Below, in pieces: positions 13,857 through 25,439 of a stretch of DNA of 64,000 bases. The stretch is from Hirudinaria manillensis (taxonomy: Eukaryota > Annelida > Clitellata > Hirudinida > Hirudinidae), in the NCBI GenBank assembly GCA_034509925.1, contig CM067529.1:11320001-11384000 (forward strand), in the 5' to 3' direction. Position numbers and translations under genes: made by a program. How positions within the stretch are numbered: position 1 is the first letter of the stretch; every line of letters begins with the position of its first letter. The notes under the pieces were generated by a model. The model made no database searches, had not been told where the DNA came from, and saw only the letters and a program-made list of their open reading frames with translations.

Positions 13857-15349
13857 TCGATCGATCAATTGACCCCAATCGTTTAATTTCCCTTCAGTCC
13901 GACACTGCCGGCATAAAAATCCCCGAGTTGGACTTTGAAATGGTGGAGGGGAGTCTGGGTGGGAGGTTCACCACCGTTGAGGGTCTACTCACTCAAATTA
14001 AAGAACAGGTAGGATGATGACTTGATGATGATGTCGATAACATGATGATTGTGGCTATGCTTATGTTGTCTTCTGTTGCAATTGTTGCACCAACAATCAT
14101 AAACTCCAGACGAAACAACTACAAACAAACATCTTGAAACATACAATTCAAAACAACTACATACAAACAAACAACTCGTTTTCCTCTCCTTCCCTTTCTT
14201 CATTCCTATTCCTTTTCTTTCCTTCCTTCCTTCGAACAGTTGAGCGACAAAAACCCGTTCATCACCGGCGACAGTTCGAAGGACGACACCAGGAACAGGG
14301 TCCTTGGGTTCTGCCAGAAACTCGATCAGGTACATGTAGTGGTGGTGGTGATGATGATGATGATGATGATGATTGTGGTGTTGGTGATGATGATGGTGAT
14401 TGTGGTGTTGGTAATGATGATTGTGTTGGTGATTATGATGATTGTGATGGTGATGATGATAATGATGATTGTGGTGTTGGTGATGATGATGATTGTGGTG
14501 TTGGTGATGATGATGATGATTGTAGTGGTGATAGTAGTGAATTAGAAATATTCTGATGGACTGTCTATTAGAGATATTGTGTGTGGATATTTGGCTGAGA
14601 GCAAAGAAATAATATTAACAATAATATTATTAAATATTAATAATTTCTTATTAAGATGTTATTTTATTAATTTTAGAATTTAATTTGTTATTTATTTTTC
14701 TAATTCAATTTTTTTTTTATAAATTTTATTGATTGTTTGAAGATATTGAAAGGAGAATTGAAAGACATCCACTTGGTACTGAATGACCCTGCTGGAAACA
14801 GTTATTTGCAGGTTGTTAAGGATTTTATGTGCTGGAAAGAATTCATTTCATGTTGTTTTGGAAGCCATAAATTTATTATTATTATTATTATAATTATTGC
14901 TATTATTATTATTATTATAGCTGGTTTGTATTATCTTCTTTTCATTTAAAGTTAATCTCTAATGCATAATCTGAACAATCACTAAGTCATTGGTGCAACA
15001 TCAACTCAGTATCATCATCATCATCACCAGTTCATTATCTGCTTTAAGCATCATCTCCGCACTAGTTCAGCATCATCATCATCAGCATCATAATCACATT
15101 AGTTCAGCATCATCATCATCATCACATTAGTTCAGCATCATTATCATCATCACACTAGTTCACCATCATCATAATCATCAAACTACTTCATCGTCATCAT
15201 AATCATCACTTATCCCTTCTCCCCAGAGCCTCTGCGCCCCCGACCCTGACCCCCAGTTGACCTCCGAGGACTATGAGAGGTCATATGAACAGAACGAGGA
15301 ACTCGGACTGAACGACATGAAGACCGAAAATTATTCGAACGACGAATGA
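8637..15349 (+). CDS. ZPR1: ZPR1 zinc-finger protein, complete 13-exon gene
   Basis: ZPR1 is a conserved eukaryotic protein that binds eEF1A and, in animals, links growth-factor signalling and SMN/snRNP biology; it shuttles between cytoplasm and nucleus. I joined exons 8637-8723, 9310-9471, 9938-10025, 10326-10396, 10716-10802, 11552-11662, 12096-12206, 12425-12491, 12877-13037, 13898-14008, 14240-14329, 14743-14811 and 15227-15349. Phases agree throughout and give 445 aa, close to the usual length of about 460. Both halves of the family's duplicated layout are present: a C4 finger (SLCMQCY with FNCDHC) then the [14 protein letters not shown] stretch, and a second C4 finger ([10 protein letters not shown] with VCDSCG) then [13 protein letters not shown] and [10 protein letters not shown]. 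Exon 7 begins with an acidic run ([11 protein letters not shown]) coded by a GAA array. The donors of exon 6 (GTCGGA; GTTGGT at 11678 would be an alternative) and exon 7 (GTTGTT) are weak. Introns 10-13 carry GAT, ATC or ATT arrays. Confidence 0.97.
10420..10479. repeat. (ATT)n microsatellite in ZPR1 intron 4
   Basis: Nearly pure ATT run just downstream of the exon 4 donor. It is intronic on the assembled gene model. Confidence 0.9.
10880..11245. repeat. Tandem repeat, unit about 30 bp, in ZPR1 intron 5
   Basis: Units of the type AAGATTAATAAAAGTAAAA / TTAAGTTAATA repeat more than ten times, with variants containing GATGATTAAAAG or TTAATAAATGAAAG. Alternating unit types suggest higher-order amplification. 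Confidence 0.85.
13038..13630. repeat. Complex GAT-based minisatellite in ZPR1 intron 10
   Basis: (GATGAT)n is interspersed with recurring longer blocks (GAAATAGATGGTGGTGATGA and GGTCATTGTGATGAAGAAAT followed by AGGCAGTGATGAT). The GGTCATTGTGATGAAGAAAT block occurs about four times, so this is a higher-order array rather than a plain microsatellite. The minus strand stays open as an Ile-rich frame through it, which is an artefact. Confidence 0.9.
14335..14532. repeat. GATGAT/GTGGTGTTG array in ZPR1 intron 12
   Basis: A degenerate GAT array with recurring ATTGTGGTGTTGGTGATGAT blocks directly after the exon 11 donor (exon ending 14329). Confidence 0.85.
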
Positions 15350-15351
15350 TT

Positions 15352-15602
15352 TAAATAATAATTATTATTATAGTTATTTATTTAAATAATATTAATTATT
15401 ATAATTATTTATTTAAATAATAATTATTATTATAGTTATTTATTTAAATAATATTAATTATTATAATTATTTATTTAAATAATAATTATTATTATAGTTA
15501 TTTATTTAAATAATATTAATCATTATGATTATTTATTTAAATAATATTAATTATTATAATTATTTATTTAAATAATATTAATTATTATTATTATTTAAAT
15601 AT
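15352..15602. repeat. Tandem repeat, period about 61 bp, directly after the ZPR1 stop codon
   Basis: At least four units of TTATTTATTTAAATAATATT / AATTATTATAATTATTTATT type, with TTATTATAG as a landmark, begin a few bases past the stop at 15347-15349. The array would form the start of the ZPR1 3' UTR. It is strongly self-complementary AT DNA. Confidence 0.85.
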
Positions 15603-15763
15603 TAACAAGAATAATTATTATTAATGATCATTAATGATGGTGATTGACTGTTGCATGTAGGATGGACAGAATAAAAGAGTACATTGATGACAATTTTTCT
15701 CTTTGCTTCATTATTTTCTTTTCCATTCTTAAAACTGAAGTTTGTATCTATAATTTTGTATTA

Positions 15764-15794
<31 letters not shown>

Positions 15795-18078
15795 TGTATT
15801 ATATTATTATTATTTTTGTATTATATTATTATTATTATTATTTTGTATTATATTATTATTATTATTATTCATTATATACAATGTTATATAAAAATATGTA
15901 TATATATATATAATATGCACATTCATTTGAAAAGTGATGCCGAGAAAATGACAACAGCTGTAGCTGCGTTACTAGGTTAGACCTGATTGTTATGTTATAG
16001 TTACGATTATTTTATATTATAATTATGACGATATCAGTCAGATTTTTAAGATGAAAACTAACTTGGTCCGTCCAACTTAAAATTTTGGAAATTGGTACAT
16101 CAAATGAGGTCGCTGATAGGCGGGCTTGTAATGCTGATATTTAAGTACAACTTATGTATTGATACAGATGTTTTGTTTACTTTGGTAAGTTGTAGTGTAA
16201 TTAATAAGAAGTAATGCTAATCAAAAAGTAGGATACTGACTACACGAGTCTGGCATGTGGCCACAATTCACCATGCATCACAACAATTCACCTCCAACAT
16301 CCATCTCCACGTGGTCACCATCATCATCATTATCATCGCAGTCCGTAGGAGAACTGATTTATGATTCTTCTTTCACTCCATCGCAAGTGGCTCGGAAAAC
16401 AAAAAACAATGTTCAAATTTGGAACTTTTCTACGATGTTTATGGCAAATCCATGGCATTTCCATTGCTCAGATGGATCTTTCCATCTTAGCTGATGATGA
16501 TGACGACGATGATGGATCTCCGGTCATGGGCAGTGAAACGGAAGTTTTGACCTTGAAAGGGACTGAATTATCATTGGTTTAACGTCGCAACACGTGACAT
16601 GTTGTGACGACCAACCATTGAGAAGCGACCTAGTTTCTAGTTAATATATAATTAATAGTTGAATGTCATTAGTTTCTTTATTTACCCGTTTGTTCATCCA
16701 GCCATCCGTCATTACATTAATTTTCCTTTTGACCCATGACCTCAACAGCTAGGCATTCATTCGTCTGTCCTTCTGTCCATCCATCACTCCGTCCGTTAGC
16801 TCGTTCATTCATTCGTTCGTTCGTTCGTTCGTTCGTTCGTCCGTCCGTCCGTCCGTCCATCCATCTCTCTATCCATTCAAAGTTAAAATCCGGTGCGAGT
16901 AAACACGACAAATCCTAGAGGGTATTTAATGGAATTTATTTCGAAATTCTTAAAAAACTTTACACGGAAAAGAAATATTCCCGGAAATACAAAAATAAAT
17001 AAATTTTGATTAAAATATTATTAATGTTGTTTTCTTCTCGATCCAAGTAAACAAGATTGTTGTTCATATTTGGATGAATTATAATTAAATGACGATGATG
17101 ATGACGATGATGGTGGTGGTGCTGGTGATGATATCAATAATTTCCATGAATAATTACGATTTTAATATTAATTATAATATTAGTAATAATAAATTTATAA
17201 TATTAATTATAATAAATTTATTATTAAAATAATTTATTATTAATATAATAATAATAATTATTATTATTATATTATGTTAATTTAACTGCTTGTATAGCTA
17301 GAATCAAGACATACAAATGATTAATATAATTTACTTAATAATTGCAATCACATATATTCGGAATAATAACAATAGTAATAATAACAATAATAGTAATAAT
17401 AATAACGCCATGGCCAACAATAATTATAGCATTAACCATAATATTAATTACATTAGTACATACCTAATTAATATTATAATTAGTTACACATCCATCCACA
17501 CATCCATCCATACATCCATCCATCCGTCCGTCCGTCCATCCATCACGTGGATCGACGTCTACATAATACGCAGTTTTCCCGCCAGAGCAGCACTCGTCTG
17601 CCGATTTTTTTTCTCGGAAATTCCGAACTTCTAAAATTAGATTCTCCATCAATCCTGAAAATTGATATTTGCTATTATCTGTTGAACGTAATAAATTGCT
17701 TAATAATAATAATAATAAATATAAATAAATAATAATAATAAATGTAAATAAATTAATTAGATTATAATATTATAACAAATAGATATTATTTCGACTTTTG
17801 ATTATTGAAGCTCCTAAACGAATTTCTAAAAATCGTTGTTAAATTCCAATTCGTATTTTCTCCTCTGAGAATTTAACCGCAAATAAATCGATTAATTATT
17901 TATCTAATAATATTAATTTAAACACGATTAAAAATTGATAAAAAGTAAATATTAATAAAATCAATAAAAAAAAATCTTTAGGGTTTAAAAACAAGCAAAG
18001 AAAACGTTAAGAAAGATATTTTGAGATACAATACAATCCGTCGATACAAAACAAAACAAAACATCTTAAGAGACAATC
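15603..18078. other. No gene recognised; repeats and a 27-bp palindrome
   Basis: Contents are ATT runs (15765-15870), AT-rich DNA, tetranucleotide CGTT/CGTC/CATC runs (16800-16870 and 17488-17545) and GAT or AAT runs. Open frames here are short and unlike any family I know. An imperfect palindrome lies at about 16581-16607. Confidence 0.55.
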
Positions 18079-18305
18079 ATGTCTTGCAACGACAAACTTC
18101 TCATCTCGACTGCTCTGCTGCTGCTGACGACGCTGTCGCTGGCTGCAGACGACGACGTGGAAGCGACTTCAAGGGATCGTCATCATCATCATCATCAGCA
18201 ACAACATCATCGTCGTCATCGTCATCATCATCATCATCAGTACCGGAAGGATGACTTGCTGGACGGCGTGATGGTATTTCTGGAATGTCATTTGCTTTTA
18301 TATTG

Positions 18306-18379
<74 letters not shown>

Positions 18380-18751
18380 TTGTATTTCAATTTCTAAACA
18401 TTTATCCATCGGTTATTTTGTATAAATATTACAGTGTTAATTAAATAATTTATTTATTTATTAATCAATTTATTTATTTATTTATTTATCAATTTATTTA
18501 TTTATTTATTTATTTGTCACTGTATGGACCACACCTATGGCGGTGATGATGACGACGATGATGATGGCGGACCTTGAATGAAAAGACTTCACAAAAGACA
18601 TGACTTTGAGCGACCTTGAACTCGGTGACCTTTTGGGTTCAAAGTTCATTGAAGTCGCTAGGAACATTAACTATGGAATGGTCATGGATGATAGCATTAA
18701 GGAGGAACATAATGGACGGGTGGATGGATGGATGGATGGATGGATGGATGG

Positions 18752-18787
<36 letters not shown>

Positions 18788-19630
18788 ATGGACGGATGGA
18801 CGGATGGATGGATTCTTTCCTACTCATAGGCACTGAAATCGCCTGAGTACTTTTTCTTTACCAACTAGTTTGGCCAATCAAAGTGGATTGATGGCTATGC
18901 GACATAACACCTTCTGTGGAATCGTAGACGACGACGGTGATGATGATGATGATGACGATGTTGATGATGATAATGAATGTGGCGATTAGTAGAAGTACGA
19001 GGGGTTAACTGCCCATTGTAAGATGTACTATCATCATCGTCGTCGTCATCATGAGGAATTATTGGCGCCAAAAATATAGAATGAGCAGATGCTTTGATGA
19101 GCAAGGATCGGACGTGTCGTTCATTTTTAATATCTTTGGTCCAAGCGACAGTTCTCACATCCGCTCATGTTGGAATGAACCAAAGAAATGAATAGACGAA
19201 ATTGAGAATTTTTTTTGCAGAAAATGGATGGACGGACGGAAGGATAGATTTATGGATAGATGGACGGACGGACGCATGGATCAAGTTTACTTTACGGAAA
19301 TCTTTGTGGAGTATAACGCATCCCTTTGTAACCTATGTCCTGACTGTTATCATCATCATCATCATCATCATCATAATCATCATCATCATCATCATCATAA
19401 TCATCATCATCATCATCGCTATCATCGTCGTCGTCTTCGTACTCGTCGTAGGCATCAAAACATGCTTAATTACAGTCACTAGAAGCGCTGATGATGACGA
19501 CGACGAAGATGAAGCGGAGAGATGATGACGACGAGAGAGAGGATGGGACAATTCTGGTCGCTAAGAGATAGTAAGTGATAAATTGCTCCATCGAATAGTT
19601 CCTTATTATCGAGGGAGTTGGTGATGATGA

Positions 19631-19664
<34 letters not shown>

Positions 19665-19806
19665 GGTGGTGGTGGTGATGATGATGATGATGATGTCCGT
19701 TATTATTGTTATTATTAATAAATACAAATATTACTGATAAATATAGCAAATATATTCATATATAGACTCTGCATAAGTTATTGTTACATTGCTATAAATA
19801 TTATCT

Positions 19807-19840
<34 letters not shown>

Positions 19841-20388
19841 TTATAATAATAATAATAATAATAACAATAATAATAATTTGATAACATTTAACATCGTCAT
19901 CTCCATCGTCGTCTTCATGACGTCACCATAATCACTTCCGTCTTCGTCGTCGACAATGAATTGCCATCAGGTTTACGAAAGGTCAAAGGTCAAGGTGACA
20001 AACGAGGCAATCAAGACGCCTTTGATGCTTCGAGACCTTATTTAATACTCAGTCATCATCGTCGTCATCCTCCTCCTCCTCGTCATCATCATCATCGTCA
20101 TCATCGTCGTCGTCGTCATCGTCGTCGTCGTCATCATCATCATCATCGTAATAGCACTGTTTCTTCCTCTCCTCTTTCTTCCATTCAACTTGCTTTCTCG
20201 GATGATGATGATGATGATGATGACGTCACAACAAATTATTATATATTTAATTAATAATTATGAATAAATTATTATAATTTCTTTCCAGTACCAGGTTCCA
20301 GGATTCATCGATTTCATACTGCATTGGACTCTGCCAATACACCCACAGAGTTGACTATTCTGCTTGCTACGACGTCTGTACTTGGTAA
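18079..20388 (+). CDS. Candidate small secreted His-rich / four-Cys peptide precursor
   Basis: Exon 1 (18079-18273) codes for a signal peptide ([20 protein letters not shown] then LAADDD, likely cleaved after Ala23) and a His/Arg-rich stretch made by a CAT-type microsatellite, ending at a GTATTT donor in phase 0. A downstream terminal exon (20302-20388, acceptor GTTCCAG, phase 0) gives 28 aa ending in Trp-stop with the spacing C-x3-C-x10-C-x3-C. Joined directly they give about 93 aa. Small exons may lie between them, for example the phase-0 24-mer VYERSKVK at 19971-19994 with a GTGACA donor. I know no family for it. The Cys spacing recalls helical-hairpin mini-proteins, but that is inference. 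The signal peptide is convincing; the link between the two exons is not proven. Confidence 0.4.
18312..18378. repeat. (ATT)n microsatellite
   Basis: Pure ATT run just downstream of the exon 1 donor of the candidate secreted peptide gene. Confidence 0.95.
18718..18813. repeat. (GATG)n tetranucleotide array
   Basis: GGAT repeats with GGAC variants. A related array lies at 20838-20905, and a reverse-oriented relative (CCAT/CCGT type) at 16780-16870. Confidence 0.93.
19622..19696. repeat. (GAT)n-(GGT)n-(GAT)n compound microsatellite
   Basis: A GGT core is flanked symmetrically by GAT runs. Another compound CAT/CGT array lies at 19350-19440 and a further one at 20055-20150. Confidence 0.9.
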
Positions 20389-23300
20389 GAGGCTTAAAAT
20401 ATTATTATCGTTGTTGTTGTTGTTGTTGTTGTTGTCGTTGTTGTTGTTGTTATATTAAAGTATAGACGAGAATAGAAGCACTTAGAATGAAAAGTAATCC
20501 TTTAGTCCCTTCTAAAAATAGCTCACCCTTTGAACTCTCAGTGACCCCAAAGTGCATCGCACCACGCAAGGTTCTTAAAATAACCCCATGTCTAACCCCC
20601 TGGGGATTTCCAGCCTGTCGCTAAAAATAGATGCTGTCAATTTGAGACATGCGATCGTGAAAAGTGTTTTATTTTTAGTAGATCTAAGGTGTTGTTCAGT
20701 GTTTTTAGCAAATTAATTTAAAATATTTTTAAATAAAAAAGCTTTCAGAATTATTAAGGTTGTTATTATTGGTAGTTATTATAATTATAATGAATAAATG
20801 AATGAACGGATGGGTGAAAGATTAGATAGATGGATGGAAGGAAGGGACGGACGGATGGATGGATGGATGGATGGATGGATGGATGGATGGATGGATGGAT
20901 GGATGAAAGATTCATCCTCAAAATGGCAATCAACGAAGCGACTAAATCTTTTCGAGTGGAAACAAGCTTTTAATAAATTATTTTAACGCGTAGCCAATGG
21001 CAACGGTCCAAGCAATTTTCTTCCGTTTCTCCACGGTCTGAATGAGAAGAAGTTACATCACCGTGGAATATTTCTTATTGAAAGTATCGGTCACGCTCCG
21101 CTGGCTTCCACGCGCGAGTGACATTCAATTGATCTCGAGCAATATCTTACTTTCTACTGTCTGCGGCCTGGTTTCTGCTACGATTGATACTGCCTCGGTA
21201 ATTCCCGGAAGAGAGGAAATGAAACTATTCTTGCCTTCACTCGCATGGGATTTCCCAGAAATAATGGAGAGTTTAGCACTCGCACGAGACCTACTAACTA
21301 TGTCTAATAATATATTAATAAAAAGTATCGGTAATTTTAGTAAATATGATTTTCAAAGTCAGACTTTCTTGAATTTCTCGGATTATTAAATAGATATTTA
21401 ATATTTAAAAATTTATTAATCTTTTACTAAAAACCAATACTAATAACAGTAATAATAAACTTATTTATTGTTAAATCTGAACTCGCATAATAACAAAAAC
21501 ACGAAATCGAGAAGATGGTTGAAACTTGAAATTTGAGAAGTGATTTGACAAGAACAGATACATGTCTTGGAAGTTTCAGAAAATTCCAACCATAATAATA
21601 ATAATAATAATAACCATAATAATGATAATTATGATAATAATAATAACCATAATAATGATAATTATGATAATAATAATCATCATTATATAATAATATAATA
21701 ATAATAATGATGATGATGATGATGATAATAATAATTATTATTATTGTTATTATTATTATAATATATTAATAACATATTAATATTATTATTAAAAATATAA
21801 TAATAATATATTAATATTAAAAATATAATAATAATAATAATATAATAATATTAAAAATATAATAATAATAATATAATAATATTAAAAATAATAATAATAA
21901 TGTTTATTCAAATCCAAACCTGATCAGCGCAAACGAATCGTTAATCTTACCATCCATTATTCATTAACATTACTTTGAGTTACATTTTATTCCTTGTAAA
22001 GTGTAACTCTTTTTATTAGCAAAGCAAAAGCATTGTATCTGCACCGGCCCGGCCCGTTGAAGCCCGCCAAAGTAGCAAGGGCTGGACCGGGCTACTAGAC
22101 CTCAGACAAATGGACGGGCCTTGGACAAAAAATTCGGCCCTTGCAGGTCTCTAGTCAGTACACCGTCACCGTATTTTATGTTCAATGATTTTACGAATTG
22201 TCAACAAAATACACAAATAAAATTACAATATTACAATTAAAATTTGTTAAAAACTTGTATTTAAGACAGTTAAAAACTGCATTTAAATCTTTAAAGCCAT
22301 TATTTAATTTTAAGACTTTAAATCACATAATCTTTTACATCCCTTTTATGCATCTTAAATCCTACCGCGTGACTTTAAATTTATTTATCGTTCCACGTTT
22401 GCAAGTTTCTCATTTTTGTCTCGAATATCAATCATATTTTCTTTGATTAACCGAAAAAATAACTCTGACAAATTCAAGAGCTAAATTAATTTTAAATCTA
22501 AACTTAAATCTTAATTTATCAAACAAATAAATAAATATTTTTAGTAAGAACAGTGACAAACGAAAATTCTAATAACAATTTTTATTATAAAATACCAAGA
22601 CAAGTAAAAATGTATCGACCTGAAACCTCCATGTTTTCAAATAATTGTAATATTGTAATTTTAATTGTATACCTGAAATGGCATAGAAGGGACCAGTTAA
22701 TTTTTATATCCGACAATTATAAAAATCAATTTAATAAAAAAAAAACAGCCCATCCCTGGTGCGTTGAGGCGCGAAACGAGCCGGAAACGAGTGCTCTTCT
22801 GCTTCGTTCTGCCTTCATTCAATTTCACCAGCAGAGCGTTCATAACTCTGGTTATAAAAAGTTTATACCAGCCAAAAGAGCCGTGAAAAATGGATCTAAT
22901 TTGAATAACTCCTTATAAAAAAAAAAACTGGAGCAATTTATCACATACCCTTTGACGTCTAATCAAGGCTTTATTGACCCTGTTTCCTATTGGTCTCTCG
23001 AAAACCTGTTTACCCACTTATAGGTCCTTGCATTTGAGGGTTATTTTTGGACGACTTTTATTTCCAACTAGTCACGCCTATGAGATTAGAGGTATGGGAA
23101 TGGGCGGAGTCTCTTCGTGGAAATTTTATGACATTAATTTCCAAATCTTAATTGGAGCTTTGGGTTTCTAAACATCTCATCAACCTTAGAGCTAGTTAAA
23201 GACCATAATTGGAATGATGTCTTTCACTGATTCTTCCATCTATCGAGCATGCTTGGAGGATCTCGTTATAAATGATGAATTATTTCTCTCTCATGTTTAC

Positions 23301-23892
23301 TATCATCATCGTCATAGTCATTATTTCGGTTAAAATGATAGCAATTAAACAAAGACCCTAGGATCGAAGTAAAACGAGACGACATTAAATCCAGGAAAAT
23401 GGAGTTCCTTTCAAATCGTCTGCGCACTCATCATGGCACAGTGTTATTGATGGCCTCTTTACCAGCTCTCCAGATCTTCATCCATGCTTTTACATCTTTC
23501 AGAACTTTTTATTCATTTTATTACATCTTCGTCGTTCGTATTATTATTATTATTATTTTGATTGAAAACTAAATTTATAAAAAAAAGAAGAATTACAATT
23601 TCTATAATTTTTTTAGTCTCCAACTTCGGACTACGGACTTTGCAAAGTTATTCTTAAGCATGAAACTCCTTTAAATTTATTTCCCAAAAATGTCCACCGT
23701 CGATTATCTAGCGCCAACTTTTTCCAAAGTTTTTTTTAATCCAAAGCCCAACCTGGCGACCCTGTTTCGTTTCACGTCAAAAGTTAGCGTAGGGTCGGTG
23801 CATGTTGCCCCTTGCATGAGCTACCGGGTTGAGATTTGTTGCTGCAGCTTCCATAACAATAAAATAATAATAACAACAACAACAACAACAAC

Positions 23893-23941
<49 letters not shown>

Positions 23942-25439
23942 TAATAATAATCATCATCATAATCATGATAATAATAATCATCATAATCATAATAATAATA
24001 ATAATAATCATAATTATCATTACAAACCACGATTATGTTCTACGTCGTTAAATAATCGCGTTTAACATCGTAATTACATTGGAAGACTCGTCGATTGACA
24101 ATTAAAATAGAATTTGAGGCTGTCATTTGTCTTTTAAATGGTGCATAATTCTTAACATGTGCTGCGAATGACGTCGTAATTAAAAATAATAATTGTCATA
24201 ATAATAGTAATAATAATAACAATAATAATAATAATAATAACAGATAGTCAGATTCGCTCGGACCAAATTATTAGCCGGATGGGTATGGATACAATAAACC
24301 ACCATGAAAATAATTATTAAAGTTGTTAAATTTTCATAACGCAAAGATTTTAATACTTATGTCGACCCAAACCGCCGTCATCGTCGTCGTCTTCATCACC
24401 ATCATCGCCCCTAAAGGAACGGCCGATCCCCATCTCCATGGAGAGGATTCATGAAGAACCTGAGCAAGCTGCAACCAGCCGGACGGAAACAATCGTCAAA
24501 AGACGGTTGGTATCCGTTCAGATGGGCTGCCAGGAACAGACTGGAGATGACCCAAGGCAACGTGGAGACGTCGAGCAGACAGGACAGATCCCTACCTGGA
24601 AATGGCCGAAGAAGACAGAGGAATAAAGAAGAAGTCGTCTATTTTCGACAATGAAGAGTTACCGATGGTTCGAATCCAGTTTTTCGTGCCAGCTTCGAGC
24701 GGCAAGCATCTCTCCAAACCCCTTTCATTTTTTCATTTAAATTTAGTCTCGATGTTATTTTCGTGAGCGTTTCGATGTTAACCTCCAAAGTCCCTCGGCC
24801 CAAGCGGCCGCTTTGCTGCCCAAACGCTGACCCAAAAAGCTAGCAAAACAGTCAAACAGCCCTAAGCCCGTGCTTCGCTGTTAAGCAAAGGTACTTAAAA
24901 TTGATTCATTCATTAAAAGCCCTGCCCTACAATAACAGGCGCATCAATCAGTTTCGAATATTCTTTCAATAAAGTACCAAAAATAAAATAAAAAAAACGT
25001 GTGTGCATAAAAACAAAAAACAAAAACATCTCTGATTTCTTGAACGACAGCTGTCTTTGTGGGAAAATAACATTCAAGTTGAAAGACTCGTCAACAATAA
25101 ATGGCAACAAATGCCTCCAAAACGCATGATTGGCGACACGTTCGCAAATAAAAAAACATCGGTGCCGATGTTAATACAAAAGACAGAGAGGGATAATTTC
25201 GGTCGCGTAGCCATATTAATTGACTGTGTTTACAAGCCGACTTTAAAATTTCGGCGTCATTTCATCGGGTGTTCTAATAGTATCAAAAGAAGGCCTCATC
25301 TGTTCACGAACTTATCCCGAATACCCAGGCTCGTCAGAATCAAAACAACTTCAAAAAGACGTTCCAACCAGTTTTTGTAAAACAAATAGGACACTTTATA
25401 GGCGTCGTAACAAGTCTGTCATGATTTAATAATTAAGAT
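20389..25439. other. Mostly gene-free; repeats and GC-rich islets
   Basis: Open frames at 21042-21389, 22198-22446, 22553-22918 and 22974-23171 have no recognisable domain, splice context or codon pattern, so I do not call them genes. AAT and ATC arrays lie at 21595-21900 and 23866-24010. A GC-rich islet at about 22040-22150 (GGCCCGGCCCGTTGAAGCCC) stands out from the AT background and may be a mobile-element fragment. Confidence 0.5.
24412..24654 (+). other. Possible coding exon, function unknown
   Basis: A GC-balanced block follows an AG (CCCCTAAAG). It is open in two frames: one gives a basic Arg/Lys-rich tail ending at 24654, the other an acidic peptide ending at 24626. Base composition is exon-like against the AT-rich surroundings, and an in-frame ATG exists at 24451. 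I recognise no domain and could not place a partner exon. It might equally be a fragment of a mobile element. Confidence 0.2.

Noticed and set aside
21042..21389. 115-codon plus-strand frame
   Set aside because: No domain, signal or splice partner; composition is only mildly exon-like.
24667..24677. GGTTCGAATCC, a perfect Pol III B-box
   Set aside because: No A-box or tRNA cloverleaf can be built upstream; an 11-base match alone is weak.
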